From Bacteroidota bacterium (lineage in GTDB: Bacteria > Bacteroidota > Bacteroidia > UKL13-3), in assembly GCA_013298895.1 (NCBI GenBank), contig JAAFJM010000002.1, positions 217,314 through 281,313 of the forward strand: a stretch of 64,000 nt of DNA, read 5' to 3'. The position numbers and the translations under genes are program-made. Of the stretch, positions 53,204-63,668 are shown piece by piece (within the stretch, counting starts at the first letter, position 1; each line of letters starts with the position of its first letter). A model generated the notes under the pieces. The model searched no databases and had not been told where the DNA came from. It was given only the letters and a program-made list of their open reading frames with translations.

Positions 53204-56200
53204 TTAAAACTGAACTGATACTCCAATACGAGTTAAACGCGGTAATAAAAATCTATCCGGGTTAACCATCCTTGTATTATATAAGTCAACAAATGATTGT
53301 GCATTGGTTGCAGTTCTAATTTGATCTGCAGCAAATGGCGATGATAAGTATCCATCATTGTATGCACTACCTGTATATCTAAATACTCCTGTAACATTAG
53401 CAGCATTTAATAAATTGGTCATGGTAAAGAAAACACGCATTCTGTATTCTTTAACTCTTGCTCCTGCACGCTCATTTTTTATGGTAAAATTCTTATCAAT
53501 ATTTAAATCAACGTTAAATTGTGCGGGTAAATTAGCTCCATTTGGGGTTCCTTTAATTGGACTTCTAGTAGCTGCACCACTTTGAACTCCTGAAGGAGTT
53601 GATATTAAATCTTGAGTAAAAGGACGACCTGAAAAAGCAGAGAAAATAAAGTTAAATCCTGCATTCTCTAAAATTTTCTTACCTGCTACAATAGGACCAT
53701 CATATTTTTTACCTTCCTTGTAGTGAAAATCAAAATTTGTTTTAAATGTATGGCGTGTGTCAAAATCTAAAGGAAAAATTGTTCTAGTATTTGGCAATCC
53801 TGCCTGGATTAAAGCTGTACTAGAGGCTACATTAGATCCTGTACCATCAGCAAATTGCAATTGGTAATTGGCATCTACATTTATATTACCCATATCAATT
53901 AACTTATATTCTAAACCAACTGATTTAACTGTTGAGAAATCAATATTACCTACCGTTGTATAGGTATTTGGCCAAGCTTGAATATAGCTAAATAATTGGG
54001 TCATATTTCTATTTTCACGATAAGAAGCAATAATTCCAACTGCTGAGTTTTTTCCAATTTGCTGACGGAAACCTATTTCATAATCAGTAACAGAGGTCAT
54101 TTTCAAATCTGGATTGGCAATTGTACCTGTTAATCTGTTTGATAAGTAAAAATAATCATCAATTTGTGCCACGTTACTACTTGGTCTCTGAGTTAAAATA
54201 TCATAGGTACCATAGAACTGTGAAGAAGTGCTAATAGGAAACGAGAACCATACACGAGGTAAAATTTTTACATCTGGTACATAATCTTTAAATGATTCTG
54301 CTGTAGGCGTTTTTGGATTTTTAGCATCAACTACATAAGGAATATTTTGGCTAGTTCCTGCAGCACGTTGAATAGCCGCTGGATCAGAAATTGGGTTACC
54401 ATTTTTATCATACCATTTGTTTCCATCTCTATAACCTGCCACACCATATGATGATGTTGAACTAAAATTATCTGTATTGATATATACTTTCCAATTATCC
54501 TTAACAATATCTGGAATTGCATCAGCTTTCATATTGGCTAAATTTCCCTGACGAACTTCACCTGCTGTATAAATTGGAACCATTGAATAAGGGTCGCGCA
54601 ATACCAATTGATTTGCATCAAAACGTTCAACACGAACACCAACTCTTAAAATTAAATCTTTAAATTGGAATTTATCTTGAATCCAAGCTGCCGCATAAAC
54701 AGGTTGGTATGCTGGTAAAATTCTGTTTTTGAAAAATTCATTGATACCTGGTTTACCTGTAACAACATTTCCTAAGTGATCGTATCCAAAATAACCAATA
54801 TAAGAATTACCATTATTCAATAATTCATTGGCAGAAAACATATTTAAATTATATGTTCCTGGTGAATAAGAATTTACATCCAAGAATGTTTGATCAGTAA
54901 TAGCATTTCCATTATTATCAGTAGCACCTTGACTAATTAATTTAGCTCTTAAATTTTTATCGAACTCTGATTGGTCAGCAGCTACAATTCTACGGTTAAA
55001 AGTAATAGTATCTTGAAAAACACCATTTGCGTCAAATTTAGCAGTTCCAATAGAGTCAAGACCCGAAAACTGACGATTTGCTAATAGTGGCATTAACTGC
55101 CATAAATTTCCTGCTGATAAATTATAACTACGTTGGAAACGCTGTTCATAAGTTAAACCAAATTGTAAATTGTGTTTAGCCTTTAAATTTCTTCTAGGTG
55201 CTACTGTTGCATTTGATTCTAGGTAAACAATATAGTTTTCATATAAGTTCTTTGAATAACCTGTTTGAATATCGGCCAAATTACCCCACATTCCAGAATA
55301 GATTGATATAGGATCATCACCATTACCTAAAGCTCCTAAGCCCCTAAGTGGCGAGAAATTATTAAAATTATTTGCACCGTAATAATTTAGAAACGCTTGT
55401 GTATAATTACCTCTTAAAGTATTAAAATCTGCTTTTTGAAAGCGGAAAGCAGTATCTCTAAAACCTGTTTGACGAGTATAACCTGTTAAAAACATTTTTC
55501 TACCATCTTGTAGTGTAATTGTATCAGCAGGTTGTCCGAAAGTTTTCCTAACAGTAGTATAATTAGGTGCATTATAAGTTTTAAAGCTACCTACATATCC
55601 ATATTTAAATAAATCTTCTCCATGATTGGCATCAAAAGTTTCACTTGAATTACGCTCATAACTAACACGAACAGTATAATAGGCATCCGAAATTTTTACT
55701 CCTTTTGTTATTGCGGCTTCTAATCTTGCTTTGGCAGTATCCTCTTTTTTATTGAACATTTGGGTAAACTGCAAATAAACTAATCCTCTATATCCTTGAG
55801 TAACTGAATTGTTGGTAGAATTTAATAATGAATAATAACTACTCCAATTGTTTTGTGAGAAGAACTGTGCTTGGTAACCCAATTTAAAGTTCATATTATT
55901 ACTAGGTTGATAATTAAAATTACCACTTGTATTGATATTATATGCTGCCACATTCTGGCGATAATCTACTTTTTCTAAATCACCTTTTGTCAAAAACTCC
56001 GCAGCAGGAACCAAAGTACCTAAAGCATTAGGACGCACTGGAGTTGCTTCCAATTCTTTCATTTTAGCATCTTTAACCTTGAAAACATCCACAGCTGGCA
56101 ATCCTGGATCCAAAGAATAAAAACCTCTAACTGAATTAGTAAAGCCAATTAATACTTTTTCTCTTTCCCTGTTTCCTTTGTCTTTTAACATAATTGGACC

Positions 56201-56971
56201 AGAAACGAAAGTAGTAAATTCATTGGTATGTGAATTATCTAAATAACCGTAGAAAGGAGAGGCAGTTCTGAATTCCATAAAACGAACCCAATTTTTAGTT
56301 GGAGCTTTTGTAGTAGCACTGATAGCACCACCCGTAAAATCTCCATAAGAAGCAGGAGTTCCACCTGTAATTACTTCTAAATTTTCAATTGCATTAGCAG
56401 GAATATTGATTCCTGTTACACGCACTCCATCAATGTAATAAGCAGTATTTTCAGCACGAGAACCACGAATATTTGGAGCCCCTCCACCTCTAGAATCAAC
56501 ACCACGGGAAATACCTGCAATTGCATTTAAGTTTTGTGTCCCTTGCTTATTTATGTTTTTAAAATTATTTTGATTTGGATCGTCTTTGTCAATCAATTGT
56601 ACCTTATCTCTAACCACAAGTGTTCCCAAAGTATTGGCACTACTTTGACTCAAAGAAATTGTTCTTGAGGTAATTTTGTTGTCACCTTTTACAGGAACAT
56701 CCTCTAGTTTTGCTTTTTGATAACCCGTAAATGAAACGGTAATATCATAATTACCTGATGGAATTGCTGTAAACTCAAACTCACCATCCTTATCGGTTGT
56801 TTTGGATTTTCTGATTCCTCCACCACCTTCAATGGTTACAACCGCGAAATCTATCGGCTTCTTGGTAACTCCGTCAATTACTTTACCATCTAAAACTCCC
56901 AGATTTGATTGGGCAGTAGCAATGGCAGAAAGGCCTATTAAGGCCGCTAATAATAAATATATCCTTCTCAT
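53204..56971 (-). CDS. TonB-dependent receptor with carboxypeptidase-regulatory-like domain
   Basis: 1255 residues. Signal peptide (MRRIYLLLAALIGLSAIATAQ), then a CarboxypepD_reg-like domain (GKVIDGVTKKPIDFAVVTIEGGG, residues about 27-110), a plug (NIRGSRAENTAYYIDGVRVTG, ENLEVITGGTPASYGDFTGG) and a barrel ending in RIGVSVQF. It imports a large ligand across the outer membrane using TonB energy. The ligand is unknown and no SusD-like partner is present; instead a T9SS-type protein and a PorV-like barrel follow, so it may act as part of a surface complex. Confidence 0.9.
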   Translation of the reverse strand: MRRIYLLLAALIGLSAIATAQSNLGVLDGKVIDGVTKKPIDFAVVTIEGGGGIRKSKTTDKDGEFEFTAIPSGNYDITVSFTGYQKAKLEDVPVKGDNKITSRTISLSQSSANTLGTLVVRDKVQLIDKDDPNQNNFKNINKQGTQNLNAIAGISRGVDSRGGGAPNIRGSRAENTAYYIDGVRVTGINIPANAIENLEVITGGTPASYGDFTGGAISATTKAPTKNWVRFMEFRTASPFYGYLDNSHTNEFTTFVSGPIMLKDKGNREREKVLIGFTNSVRGFYSLDPGLPAVDVFKVKDAKMKELEATPVRPNALGTLVPAAEFLTKGDLEKVDYRQNVAAYNINTSGNFNYQPSNNMNFKLGYQAQFFSQNNWSSYYSLLNSTNNSVTQGYRGLVYLQFTQMFNKKEDTAKARLEAAITKGVKISDAYYTVRVSYERNSSETFDANHGEDLFKYGYVGSFKTYNAPNYTTVRKTFGQPADTITLQDGRKMFLTGYTRQTGFRDTAFRFQKADFNTLRGNYTQAFLNYYGANNFNNFSPLRGLGALGNGDDPISIYSGMWGNLADIQTGYSKNLYENYIVYLESNATVAPRRNLKAKHNLQFGLTYEQRFQRSYNLSAGNLWQLMPLLANRQFSGLDSIGTAKFDANGVFQDTITFNRRIVAADQSEFDKNLRAKLISQGATDNNGNAITDQTFLDVNSYSPGTYNLNMFSANELLNNGNSYIGYFGYDHLGNVVTGKPGINEFFKNRILPAYQPVYAAAWIQDKFQFKDLILRVGVRVERFDANQLVLRDPYSMVPIYTAGEVRQGNLANMKADAIPDIVKDNWKVYINTDNFSSTSSYGVAGYRDGNKWYDKNGNPISDPAAIQRAAGTSQNIPYVVDAKNPKTPTAESFKDYVPDVKILPRVWFSFPISTSSQFYGTYDILTQRPSSNVAQIDDYFYLSNRLTGTIANPDLKMTSVTDYEIGFRQQIGKNSAVGIIASYRENRNMTQLFSYIQAWPNTYTTVGNIDFSTVKSVGLEYKLIDMGNINVDANYQLQFADGTGSNVASSTALIQAGLPNTRTIFPLDFDTRHTFKTNFDFHYKEGKKYDGPIVAGKKILENAGFNFIFSAFSGRPFTQDLISTPSGVQSGAATRSPIKGTPNGANLPAQFNVDLNIDKNFTIKNERAGARVKEYRMRVFFTMTNLLNAANVTGVFRYTGSAYNDGYLSSPFAADQIRTATNAQSFVDLYNTRMVNPDRFLLPRLTRIGVSVQF

Positions 56972-57086
56972 GTAAATGTTTGTTACAAATTATTAATTGG
57001 ATTGATTTTAAGAGCGTAAATTAAATGGGTTTTCTTCAATAAATCAAACATCACCCAAAATAGCCGCTCAAGTAATTTTATTGTGC

Positions 57087-58013
57087 TTATTTTAAGTCAG
57101 TTAATTTTAAGAGTATGGATTGCGCAATTTTTTCATAGCTCTCAAAAGTCCAACCGGCAATATGCGGTGATAAAACTACTTTTTTGTTGTTTATAAGGTA
57201 GTCAAAATCTTTTTGCTGCTGGTTGCTTAGGTTATTTATTTTTTCATTTTCCAATACATCAAAACAAGCTCCCTTTATTTTCATATTATTCAGATATTCA
57301 ATTGTTTCAGACATGTTTACCACCTCTCCCCTACACATATTTAATAGGTAAATATTTTTTTTAAATTGTGTAAAAAAACTTGCATTCACCCAATTTTTAG
57401 TTTCGGAAGTTAATGGAACATGAAGCGATAAAATGTCACTTTCTTCAAAAATTTGTTCCAAAGTTGCCTCTTGCGCATTTTGGTTAGAATAATTTTCCAA
57501 ATATTTATCATATGCCAAAATTTTCACTTCAAAACCGGCTAATTTTTTGGCAAATGCTTTTCCTGTGTTTCCAAAACCAATAATTCCTACCGTTTTTCCA
57601 TTTAATTCATAACCTCTGTTGCCTTCTCTATCCCAAATTTTATTTCTTACCTCAAAATCGGCTTTGGCCAAGTTACGCATTAAACTTAAAAGCATACCCA
57701 AAGTATGCTCACCCACAGCATCGGCATTGGCTTGCCCAGCGTTAAAACAATAAATTCCTCTTTGATTGGCTAACTCCAAATCAATATTGTCTAATCCGCT
57801 GCCTGCTCGTGCTATAATTTTTAAATTTGCTGCAGCTGCAAAAATTTCTTTATCAATTAAAGTTTTGGTGCGCACCACCAAAACCTCAAAAAGAGCAATT
57901 ATTTGTAAAATTTCGTTTCTATTAATAGTAGGCAAATAAGTTACTTCATAACCAATTTTATTTAATCCTTCTGTTAATAAACTACTTACATCGTCAATAA
58001 TGAGTACTTTCAC
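57087..58013 (-). CDS. D-2-hydroxyacid dehydrogenase (SerA-like)
   Basis: 308 residues. NAD-binding motif VGIIGFGNTGKAFAKKL, acidic residue after the second strand (AYDKY), catalytic Arg in LNMCRGEVVN, Glu in FDVLENEKIN and His in LSPHIAGWT. The N-terminal segment RAGSGLDNIDLELANQRGIYCFNA is typical of 3-phosphoglycerate dehydrogenase. No ACT domain, so the short form. Likely oxidises 3-phosphoglycerate in serine synthesis, but serC is not adjacent. Confidence 0.88.
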   Translation of the reverse strand: MKVLIIDDVSSLLTEGLNKIGYEVTYLPTINRNEILQIIALFEVLVVRTKTLIDKEIFAAAANLKIIARAGSGLDNIDLELANQRGIYCFNAGQANADAVGEHTLGMLLSLMRNLAKADFEVRNKIWDREGNRGYELNGKTVGIIGFGNTGKAFAKKLAGFEVKILAYDKYLENYSNQNAQEATLEQIFEESDILSLHVPLTSETKNWVNASFFTQFKKNIYLLNMCRGEVVNMSETIEYLNNMKIKGACFDVLENEKINNLSNQQQKDFDYLINNKKVVLSPHIAGWTFESYEKIAQSILLKLTDLK

Positions 58014-58172
58014 TGCTGCAATAAAGTTAAATTAACAATGAAAAGAAATTGACTTAAAGCATATATCTGATAATCTACTATTTACAAAAAATGCCTGTTT
58101 GCAAATTTGTTTTAGCTAAAAATTTCTTAAAACATTTTTCCTTGAAACGCTTTATTAAATGAAACAAATAAT

Positions 58173-58802
58173 ATGATTCAACTACTTGCTTCCGATTTTG
58201 AAAAACTAGAAAAACAAAAACGTACTAATTTAATTAATTGCCTTTCGGGATTTAGGGCAGCTAACTTAATTGGCACTATTAATAATAGTGGAAAAAGTAA
58301 TCTGGCTATTTTTAACTCGGTTAATCATATTGGTGCCAATCCGCCTTTGATGGGTTTTATTCAAAGACCAGCTAGTGTAGAAAGACATACCTATGAAAAT
58401 ATAAAAAATACAGGCTGTTTTACCATTAACCATGTAAACGAAAATATTTACAAACAAGCCCATCAAACTGCTGCCCGATTTGGAGAAAATGAAAGCGAAT
58501 TTGAAAAAACTGGTCTTAACGAATTTTATTCTAATATTATTAAAGCACCTTATGTGGCTGAAAGTTTGGTAAAAATAGGTTTAACCTTTGAAGAAGAAGT
58601 TTTGATTAAATCAAATAATACCATTTTAGTAATTGGCAGAGTAGTGGAACTGATTATTAACGAAGATTTTTTAACAGAAGAATATTTACTTGATTTAAGT
58701 AAAAGCAAAAGTATTGCTGTTCAAGGTTTGGAGACTTATTACAAAGCAAAAAAAATAGCGACTTTGCCTTATGCTAAACCTGATTTGAATATTTTAACTT
58801 AA
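58173..58802 (+). CDS. Flavin reductase family protein (FMN-binding split barrel)
   Basis: 209 residues. The split-barrel pattern LSGFRAANLIGTINNSGKSNLAIFNSVNHIGANPPLMGFI with NTGCFTINHVN matches the flavin reductase-like domain found in Bacteroidota. Probably binds FMN and serves an unknown flavin- or NAD(P)H-linked reaction. Followed by lpxK with a 70-bp gap. Confidence 0.85.
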   Translation: MIQLLASDFEKLEKQKRTNLINCLSGFRAANLIGTINNSGKSNLAIFNSVNHIGANPPLMGFIQRPASVERHTYENIKNTGCFTINHVNENIYKQAHQTAARFGENESEFEKTGLNEFYSNIIKAPYVAESLVKIGLTFEEEVLIKSNNTILVIGRVVELIINEDFLTEEYLLDLSKSKSIAVQGLETYYKAKKIATLPYAKPDLNILT

Positions 58803-58871
58803 CCGAAAATATTTGCCTGCACAATTTGAGTTAATTACTCTTATTTTTTTTAGCTAATATCGAAGCCAAAT

Positions 58872-59948
58872 ATGATTTTAGCTTTACGAATATTAGCTGC
58901 GCCTTTTGCACTGCTTTACGGGTTTATTTTATTTATACGAAACTGGTGTTACAGTGCAGGATTATTGCCCGAAACATCTTTTGAACTGCCAATTATTAAT
59001 GTAGGTAATTTGGCTTTTGGAGGCACAGGAAAAACGCCTCACATTGAATATTTAATAAAATTACTCAAACCTACCCACAAAGTTGCTGTTTTAAGTCGAG
59101 GCTATAAACGCAAAACCATTGGTTATTTCTTTGCAACCATTGAAAGCAGCGCTACCGAAATTGGCGATGAGCCCAGACAAATAAAACAAAAATTTAAAGA
59201 CGAAATTCACCTTGCCGTTTGCGAAAACAGAGTTATTGGCGTGCCAAACTTACTTTTTGATGCGGAGGATACTGATGTAATTTTATTGGACGATGCTTTT
59301 CAGCACAGAGCTATAAAAGCTGGATTAAATATTTTATTAACTGATTACCATAATTTATTTACCCAAGATTATTTAACTCCAGCAGGTACTTTACGAGAAT
59401 ACCGAGCAGGCTATAAACGTGCTGATATTATTATAGTTACCAAATGTAATCCTGATTTAGAGCAAACTGAAAAAAATAAAATTAAAGCTCAAATAAAACC
59501 TTTAGCACACCAACAAGTATTTTTTAGCTATCAAAAATATGATGATTTAGTGCCTTATTTTGATAAAAATATTGAAAACCAAATAAACCTAAAAAATGCT
59601 GATGTTTTAATGTTTAGCGGAATTGCTAAAGCCGATAGTTTTGAAAATTATTTGGAGCAAAATGCCCGTAAAGTATTAACTGCTTGGCGCTTTGGCGATC
59701 ATCATGATTTTACGAAGGAAGAAATTACTAAACTTTTAGCTGAATTTGATAAATATGAATCTGAAAACAAAATATTGGTAAGTACAGAAAAAGATGCCAT
59801 GCGCTTGCAAACCGATGAGTTCAAAGATTTGCTAAAAAATTATCCTATTTATTATTTGCCTTTGCAAGTGGCATTTTTCGAAAATGATAAAGAAAAATTT
59901 AACCAAACCATATTAAACTATGTTGAACAAAATAAACGAAGCTACTAA
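58872..59948 (+). CDS. lpxK: Tetraacyldisaccharide 4'-kinase
   Basis: 358 residues. Phosphorylates the 4' position of the lipid A disaccharide at the inner membrane. N-terminal membrane helix (ILAAPFALLYGFILFIRNW), then Walker A VGNLAFGGTGKTPHIEYL, SRGYKRKTIGYF, DEPRQIKQKF and the DDAFQHRAIKA motif. Its end overlaps the start of the purine nucleoside phosphorylase gene by 29 bases. Confidence 0.95.
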   Translation: MILALRILAAPFALLYGFILFIRNWCYSAGLLPETSFELPIINVGNLAFGGTGKTPHIEYLIKLLKPTHKVAVLSRGYKRKTIGYFFATIESSATEIGDEPRQIKQKFKDEIHLAVCENRVIGVPNLLFDAEDTDVILLDDAFQHRAIKAGLNILLTDYHNLFTQDYLTPAGTLREYRAGYKRADIIIVTKCNPDLEQTEKNKIKAQIKPLAHQQVFFSYQKYDDLVPYFDKNIENQINLKNADVLMFSGIAKADSFENYLEQNARKVLTAWRFGDHHDFTKEEITKLLAEFDKYESENKILVSTEKDAMRLQTDEFKDLLKNYPIYYLPLQVAFFENDKEKFNQTILNYVEQNKRSY

Positions 59949-60723
59949 TTATATTTTATCAAAATCTGCCATAAAACCTGAAACTGGTGTTATTTTAGGT
60001 ACTGGTTTGGGTGCTTTGGTTAACGATTGCGAAGTGGTAAACACCATCAATTATGAGGATATTCCACATTTTCCAATAAGTACGGTTGAAAGCCATAAAG
60101 GCAAACTAATTTTTGGCTATTTAAATAAAAAACCAGTGGTAATTATGCAAGGTAGGTTTCATTATTACGAAGGTTACAGCATGCAAGAAGTTACTTTTCC
60201 AGTAAGGGTTTTAAAATTTTTAGGCATAAGTAAATTATTGATAAGCAATGCTGCGGGTGGATTGAACCGAAATTACCAAGTAAGCGAACTGATGCTGATA
60301 AACGACCATATTAATTTATTGCCCGAATCGCCATTAAGAGGAAAACATTACCGTGAGTTCGGGGATAGATTTCCTGATATGTGCGAACCATACAACAAAA
60401 CATTGTGTGAGCAAGCTTTAAGTATTGCAACGCAAAATAATATAAAACTACACGAAGGTTGTTACGCATCGGTACAAGGACCTGCTTTAGAAACCAAAGC
60501 TGAGTATAAAATGCTTAGCATAATGGGCGCTGATGCTGTTGGAATGAGCACTGTGCCCGAAGTTTTGGTGGCTGTACAAATGAAATTAGCAGTTTGTGCC
60601 ATTTCGGTTATTACTGACTTAGGATTTCCTGAAACTTTAAAACCAGTAAGTTTAGAAAAAATAATTGCGGCCGCCAATAAAGCTGAACCACAATTAAGTA
60701 AATTATTTATGGAGTTGGTATAA
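59920..60723 (+). CDS. Purine-nucleoside phosphorylase
   Basis: 267 residues, trimeric PNP (PunA) family. Phosphate and base sites appear in GVILGTGLGALVNDCE, STVESHKGKLIFGY, QGRFHYYEGYSM, SNAAGGLN and EVLVAVQMKLAVCAISVITDLG (short parts). It splits purine nucleosides to base and ribose 1-phosphate for salvage. Translation start lies inside lpxK, so the two are coupled. Start ATG 59920 keeps a normal N-terminus. Confidence 0.93.
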   Translation: MLNKINEATNYILSKSAIKPETGVILGTGLGALVNDCEVVNTINYEDIPHFPISTVESHKGKLIFGYLNKKPVVIMQGRFHYYEGYSMQEVTFPVRVLKFLGISKLLISNAAGGLNRNYQVSELMLINDHINLLPESPLRGKHYREFGDRFPDMCEPYNKTLCEQALSIATQNNIKLHEGCYASVQGPALETKAEYKMLSIMGADAVGMSTVPEVLVAVQMKLAVCAISVITDLGFPETLKPVSLEKIIAAANKAEPQLSKLFMELV

Positions 60724-60887
60724 TTTTTTTGAGATTATCTCGATAACTCCTAAAATGTTGCCTTGGTTTGATAGGAAGTTATGCGGAAAGAGTTCCTTTT
60801 GTATATGGCAAAAAATAATTTTATACAATTAGTGTATTGTGTGTTGCAAATCAATTTGTGAAGTATTTTTTCATTCAAAAAACTAAG

Positions 60888-60918
60888 TTGGTGTTTTAAT
60901 TCAGAACTCCTATTTTCG
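60888..60918 (+). promoter_or_regulatory. Candidate Bacteroidota promoter of hppA
   Basis: TTGG, a 19-base spacer, then TATTTTCG resembles the TTTG-N19-TAnnTTTG consensus with one mismatch in each box. It ends 33 bases before the hppA ATG. Confidence 0.35.
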
Positions 60919-60951
60919 CACGATTTTAAAAATTAGAGACAAAAAGAAAGA

Positions 60952-63381
60952 ATGGAAAATGTAATTTACTTAGTTCCCGCCTTGGGAGTTATTGGCCTTA
61001 TTGTAATGGCCATTAAAAGTGCTTGGGTAAACAAGCAAGATGCTGGTGACAAAAACATGCAAGAATTAGCAGGTTATATTGCCGATGGTGCAATGGCATT
61101 TTTAAAAGCTGAATGGAAAGTATTAAGTATTTTCGTAGTATTTGCTGCGGCTTTATTAGCTTATTCAGGAACAATTCACGAAGTTAATGGAAAAGCAATC
61201 CACTCAAGTTGGATTATTTCTATTTCATTTATAATTGGTGCAGTATTTTCGGCAACTGCCGGATACATTGGTATGAAAGTAGCTACAAAAGCTAACGTTC
61301 GTACTACACAAGCTGCACGTACAAGTTTAAAACAAGCCTTAAAAGTTTCATTTACTGGTGGAACTGTAATGGGTTTAGGAGTGGCTGGTTTAGCTGTTTT
61401 AGGTTTAGGTGGCTTATTCATTGTTTTCTTAACCATTTTTGCTGATTTAGGCGAAAACACAGTTATTACTGCTATCGAAGTATTAACAGGCTTCTCATTA
61501 GGAGCAGAATCAATTGCTTTATTTGCACGTGTTGGTGGTGGTATTTATACAAAAGCTGCTGATGTTGGGGCTGATTTAGTAGGAAAAGTTGAAGCTGGTA
61601 TTCCTGAAGATGACGTTCGTAATCCTGCAACTATTGCCGATAACGTGGGTGATAACGTAGGTGACGTTGCCGGTATGGGTGCCGATTTATTTGGTTCATA
61701 CGTAGCAACTATTTTGGCTACTATGGTTTTAGGCCAAGAAATTAAAGTTACTGATAATTTTGGAGGTATGTCGCCTATTTTATTACCAATGGTAATTTGT
61801 GGTTTAGGTATTTTATTTTCTATTGTTGGAACTTGGTTTGTTACCATTAAAGATGATAAATCAAACGTACAAAACGCTTTAAATTTAGGTAACTGGTCTT
61901 CAATGATTTTGACAGTAGTAGCCTCTTATTTTATTGTAAATTGGATGTTACCTGAAACTTTAAACTTACGTGGTTATGAGTTTTCTAAATTGAATGTGTT
62001 TTTAGCTATTGTTGTTGGAACAGTTGTAGGTGCTATTATGAGTATTGTAACTGAATATTACACAGCAATGGGTAAAGGTCCCGTTTTATCAATTATTCAA
62101 CAATCATCAACAGGACATGCTACTAATATTATTGGTGGTTTATCAGTAGGTATGAAATCAACAGTTATTCCTATTTTAACTTTAGCTGGTGGTATCATGG
62201 CCTCATACTATTTTGCTGGATTATATGGTGTAGCAATTGCTGCTGCTGGTATGATGGCAACTACTGCTATGCAATTAGCCATTGATGCTTTTGGTCCTAT
62301 TGCTGATAATGCAGGTGGTATTGCTGAAATGAGCCAATTACCTCCTGAAGTTCGTGAAAGAACTGATAATTTAGATGCTGTTGGTAATACTACTGCTGCT
62401 ACAGGTAAAGGATTTGCAATTGCTTCTGCAGCTTTAACTTCGTTAGCATTATTTGCTGCGTTTGTTGGTATTGCTGGAATTGATGCAATTGATATTTATA
62501 AAGCCAATGTATTAGCTGGTTTATTTGTAGGTGGAATGATTCCTTTTATTTTCTCGGCACTATGTATTCAAGCAGTTGGTAAAGCAGCTATGGATATGGT
62601 GCAAGAAGTTAGACGTCAGTTCCGCGAAATTCCAGGAATTATGGAATACAAAGCTAAACCTGAATACGAAAAATGTGTAGCTATCTCAACCAAAGCTTCT
62701 ATAAGAGAAATGATGTTACCAGGTGCTATTGCTTTAATTACGCCAGTAATTGTTGGTTTTATATTTGGGCCAGAAGTATTAGGTGGTTTATTAGCTGGTG
62801 TTACTGTAAGTGGTGTGTTAATGGGAATTTTCCAAAGCAACGCAGGTGGTGCTTGGGATAATGCTAAAAAATCATTTGAAAAAGGTGTTTTAATTAACGG
62901 TGAAATGTATTACAAAAAATCTGAGCCACACAAAGCTTCGGTAACAGGTGATACAGTAGGTGATCCTTTCAAAGATACTTCAGGACCATCAATGAATATT
63001 TTAATTAAATTAATGTCAATCGTTTCGTTGGTTATTGCTCCTTATATTGCTGTTCAAGGTGGTATGAAAGCTGATAAAGCTGGAATGGTAAATGGTGCAA
63101 AAACAGAATGCTGCGCAATGGATTCAGTAGATATGGACCATTGCGATATGATGGGCAATTGCGATATGGAAAAATGCATGACAATGACCAAAGAAGAATG
63201 TGCTGCTTATTGCGATAGCATGCAATGCTCTCCTGAGCAAAAAGCTATGTGCCAAAGCATGTACGGTGCTGATGGTAAATTTGATATGGCTAAATGTAAA
63301 GCAATGTGCAAAGAAAGCGCTGGTAAGGAAAAGAAAGCTTGCTGCGCAGAAGGCGAAGAGCATGGTCACGATAAAAAATAA
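60952..63381 (+). CDS. hppA: Membrane-bound ion-pumping pyrophosphatase with Cys/Met-rich C-terminal tail
   Basis: 809 residues. Residues 1 to about 702 are a complete membrane PPase with about 16 transmembrane helices: [58 protein letters not shown] and the [14 protein letters not shown] segment with catalytic and metal residues. Ala in the GNTTAAT position suggests the K+-dependent class; Na+ versus H+ transport cannot be settled here. The last about 105 residues are unusual: 13 Cys and many Met, Asp and His ([36 protein letters not shown]). They look soluble and metal-binding. Ends before a strong terminator. Confidence 0.92.
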   Translation: MENVIYLVPALGVIGLIVMAIKSAWVNKQDAGDKNMQELAGYIADGAMAFLKAEWKVLSIFVVFAAALLAYSGTIHEVNGKAIHSSWIISISFIIGAVFSATAGYIGMKVATKANVRTTQAARTSLKQALKVSFTGGTVMGLGVAGLAVLGLGGLFIVFLTIFADLGENTVITAIEVLTGFSLGAESIALFARVGGGIYTKAADVGADLVGKVEAGIPEDDVRNPATIADNVGDNVGDVAGMGADLFGSYVATILATMVLGQEIKVTDNFGGMSPILLPMVICGLGILFSIVGTWFVTIKDDKSNVQNALNLGNWSSMILTVVASYFIVNWMLPETLNLRGYEFSKLNVFLAIVVGTVVGAIMSIVTEYYTAMGKGPVLSIIQQSSTGHATNIIGGLSVGMKSTVIPILTLAGGIMASYYFAGLYGVAIAAAGMMATTAMQLAIDAFGPIADNAGGIAEMSQLPPEVRERTDNLDAVGNTTAATGKGFAIASAALTSLALFAAFVGIAGIDAIDIYKANVLAGLFVGGMIPFIFSALCIQAVGKAAMDMVQEVRRQFREIPGIMEYKAKPEYEKCVAISTKASIREMMLPGAIALITPVIVGFIFGPEVLGGLLAGVTVSGVLMGIFQSNAGGAWDNAKKSFEKGVLINGEMYYKKSEPHKASVTGDTVGDPFKDTSGPSMNILIKLMSIVSLVIAPYIAVQGGMKADKAGMVNGAKTECCAMDSVDMDHCDMMGNCDMEKCMTMTKEECAAYCDSMQCSPEQKAMCQSMYGADGKFDMAKCKAMCKESAGKEKKACCAEGEEHGHDKK

Positions 63382-63406
63382 TTAAACATTATAAAGTTTA
63401 CAAAAC

Positions 63407-63434
63407 AAAAAACACGCTCTCGGGCGTGTTTTTT
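63407..63434 (+). terminator. Terminator of hppA
   Basis: AAAAAACACGC / GCGTGTTTTTT, 11 perfect pairs around a 6-base loop, starting 25 bases after the stop codon and ending in a T-run. Confidence 0.88.
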
Positions 63435-63612
63435 ATGGCATCAAATTGATTTAATTTTATAAAACGTTGGTACTAAAAATTTCAAGAAGAGCTTGTTTTC
63501 AAAAGCACAAAGTGTAATCGACATTACAATTCATAATAAATCATTAAAGCGCTGCTACCTTGAGGGATATTCGGATACTGCAAAAAATAATTAAACATAC
63601 CTTTAGTTCAAT

Positions 63613-63650
63613 ACACAAAAAAACACGCCCTAGAGCGTGTTTTTTTGTGT
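63613..63650 (-). terminator. Terminator of recA
   Basis: ACACAAAAAAACACGC pairs perfectly (16 bp) with its partner around CCTAGA, 18 bases beyond the recA stop on the minus strand. The CACGC-N6-GCGTG core is the same as in the hppA terminator. Confidence 0.85.
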
Positions 63651-63668
63651 AACATATCTTATTAATTA

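Noticed and set aside
61176-61847. Two minus-strand ORFs (94 and 100 aa) in hppA
   Set aside because: Shadows of the conserved PPase membrane segments; Pro/Thr-rich composition is typical of antisense of Gly/Val/Ala-rich helices.
63124-63385. ORFs over the Cys-rich hppA tail in other frames
   Set aside because: The tail continues the PPase frame without break and has Bacteroidota-like codon use; the alternative frames have no recognisable start context or domain.
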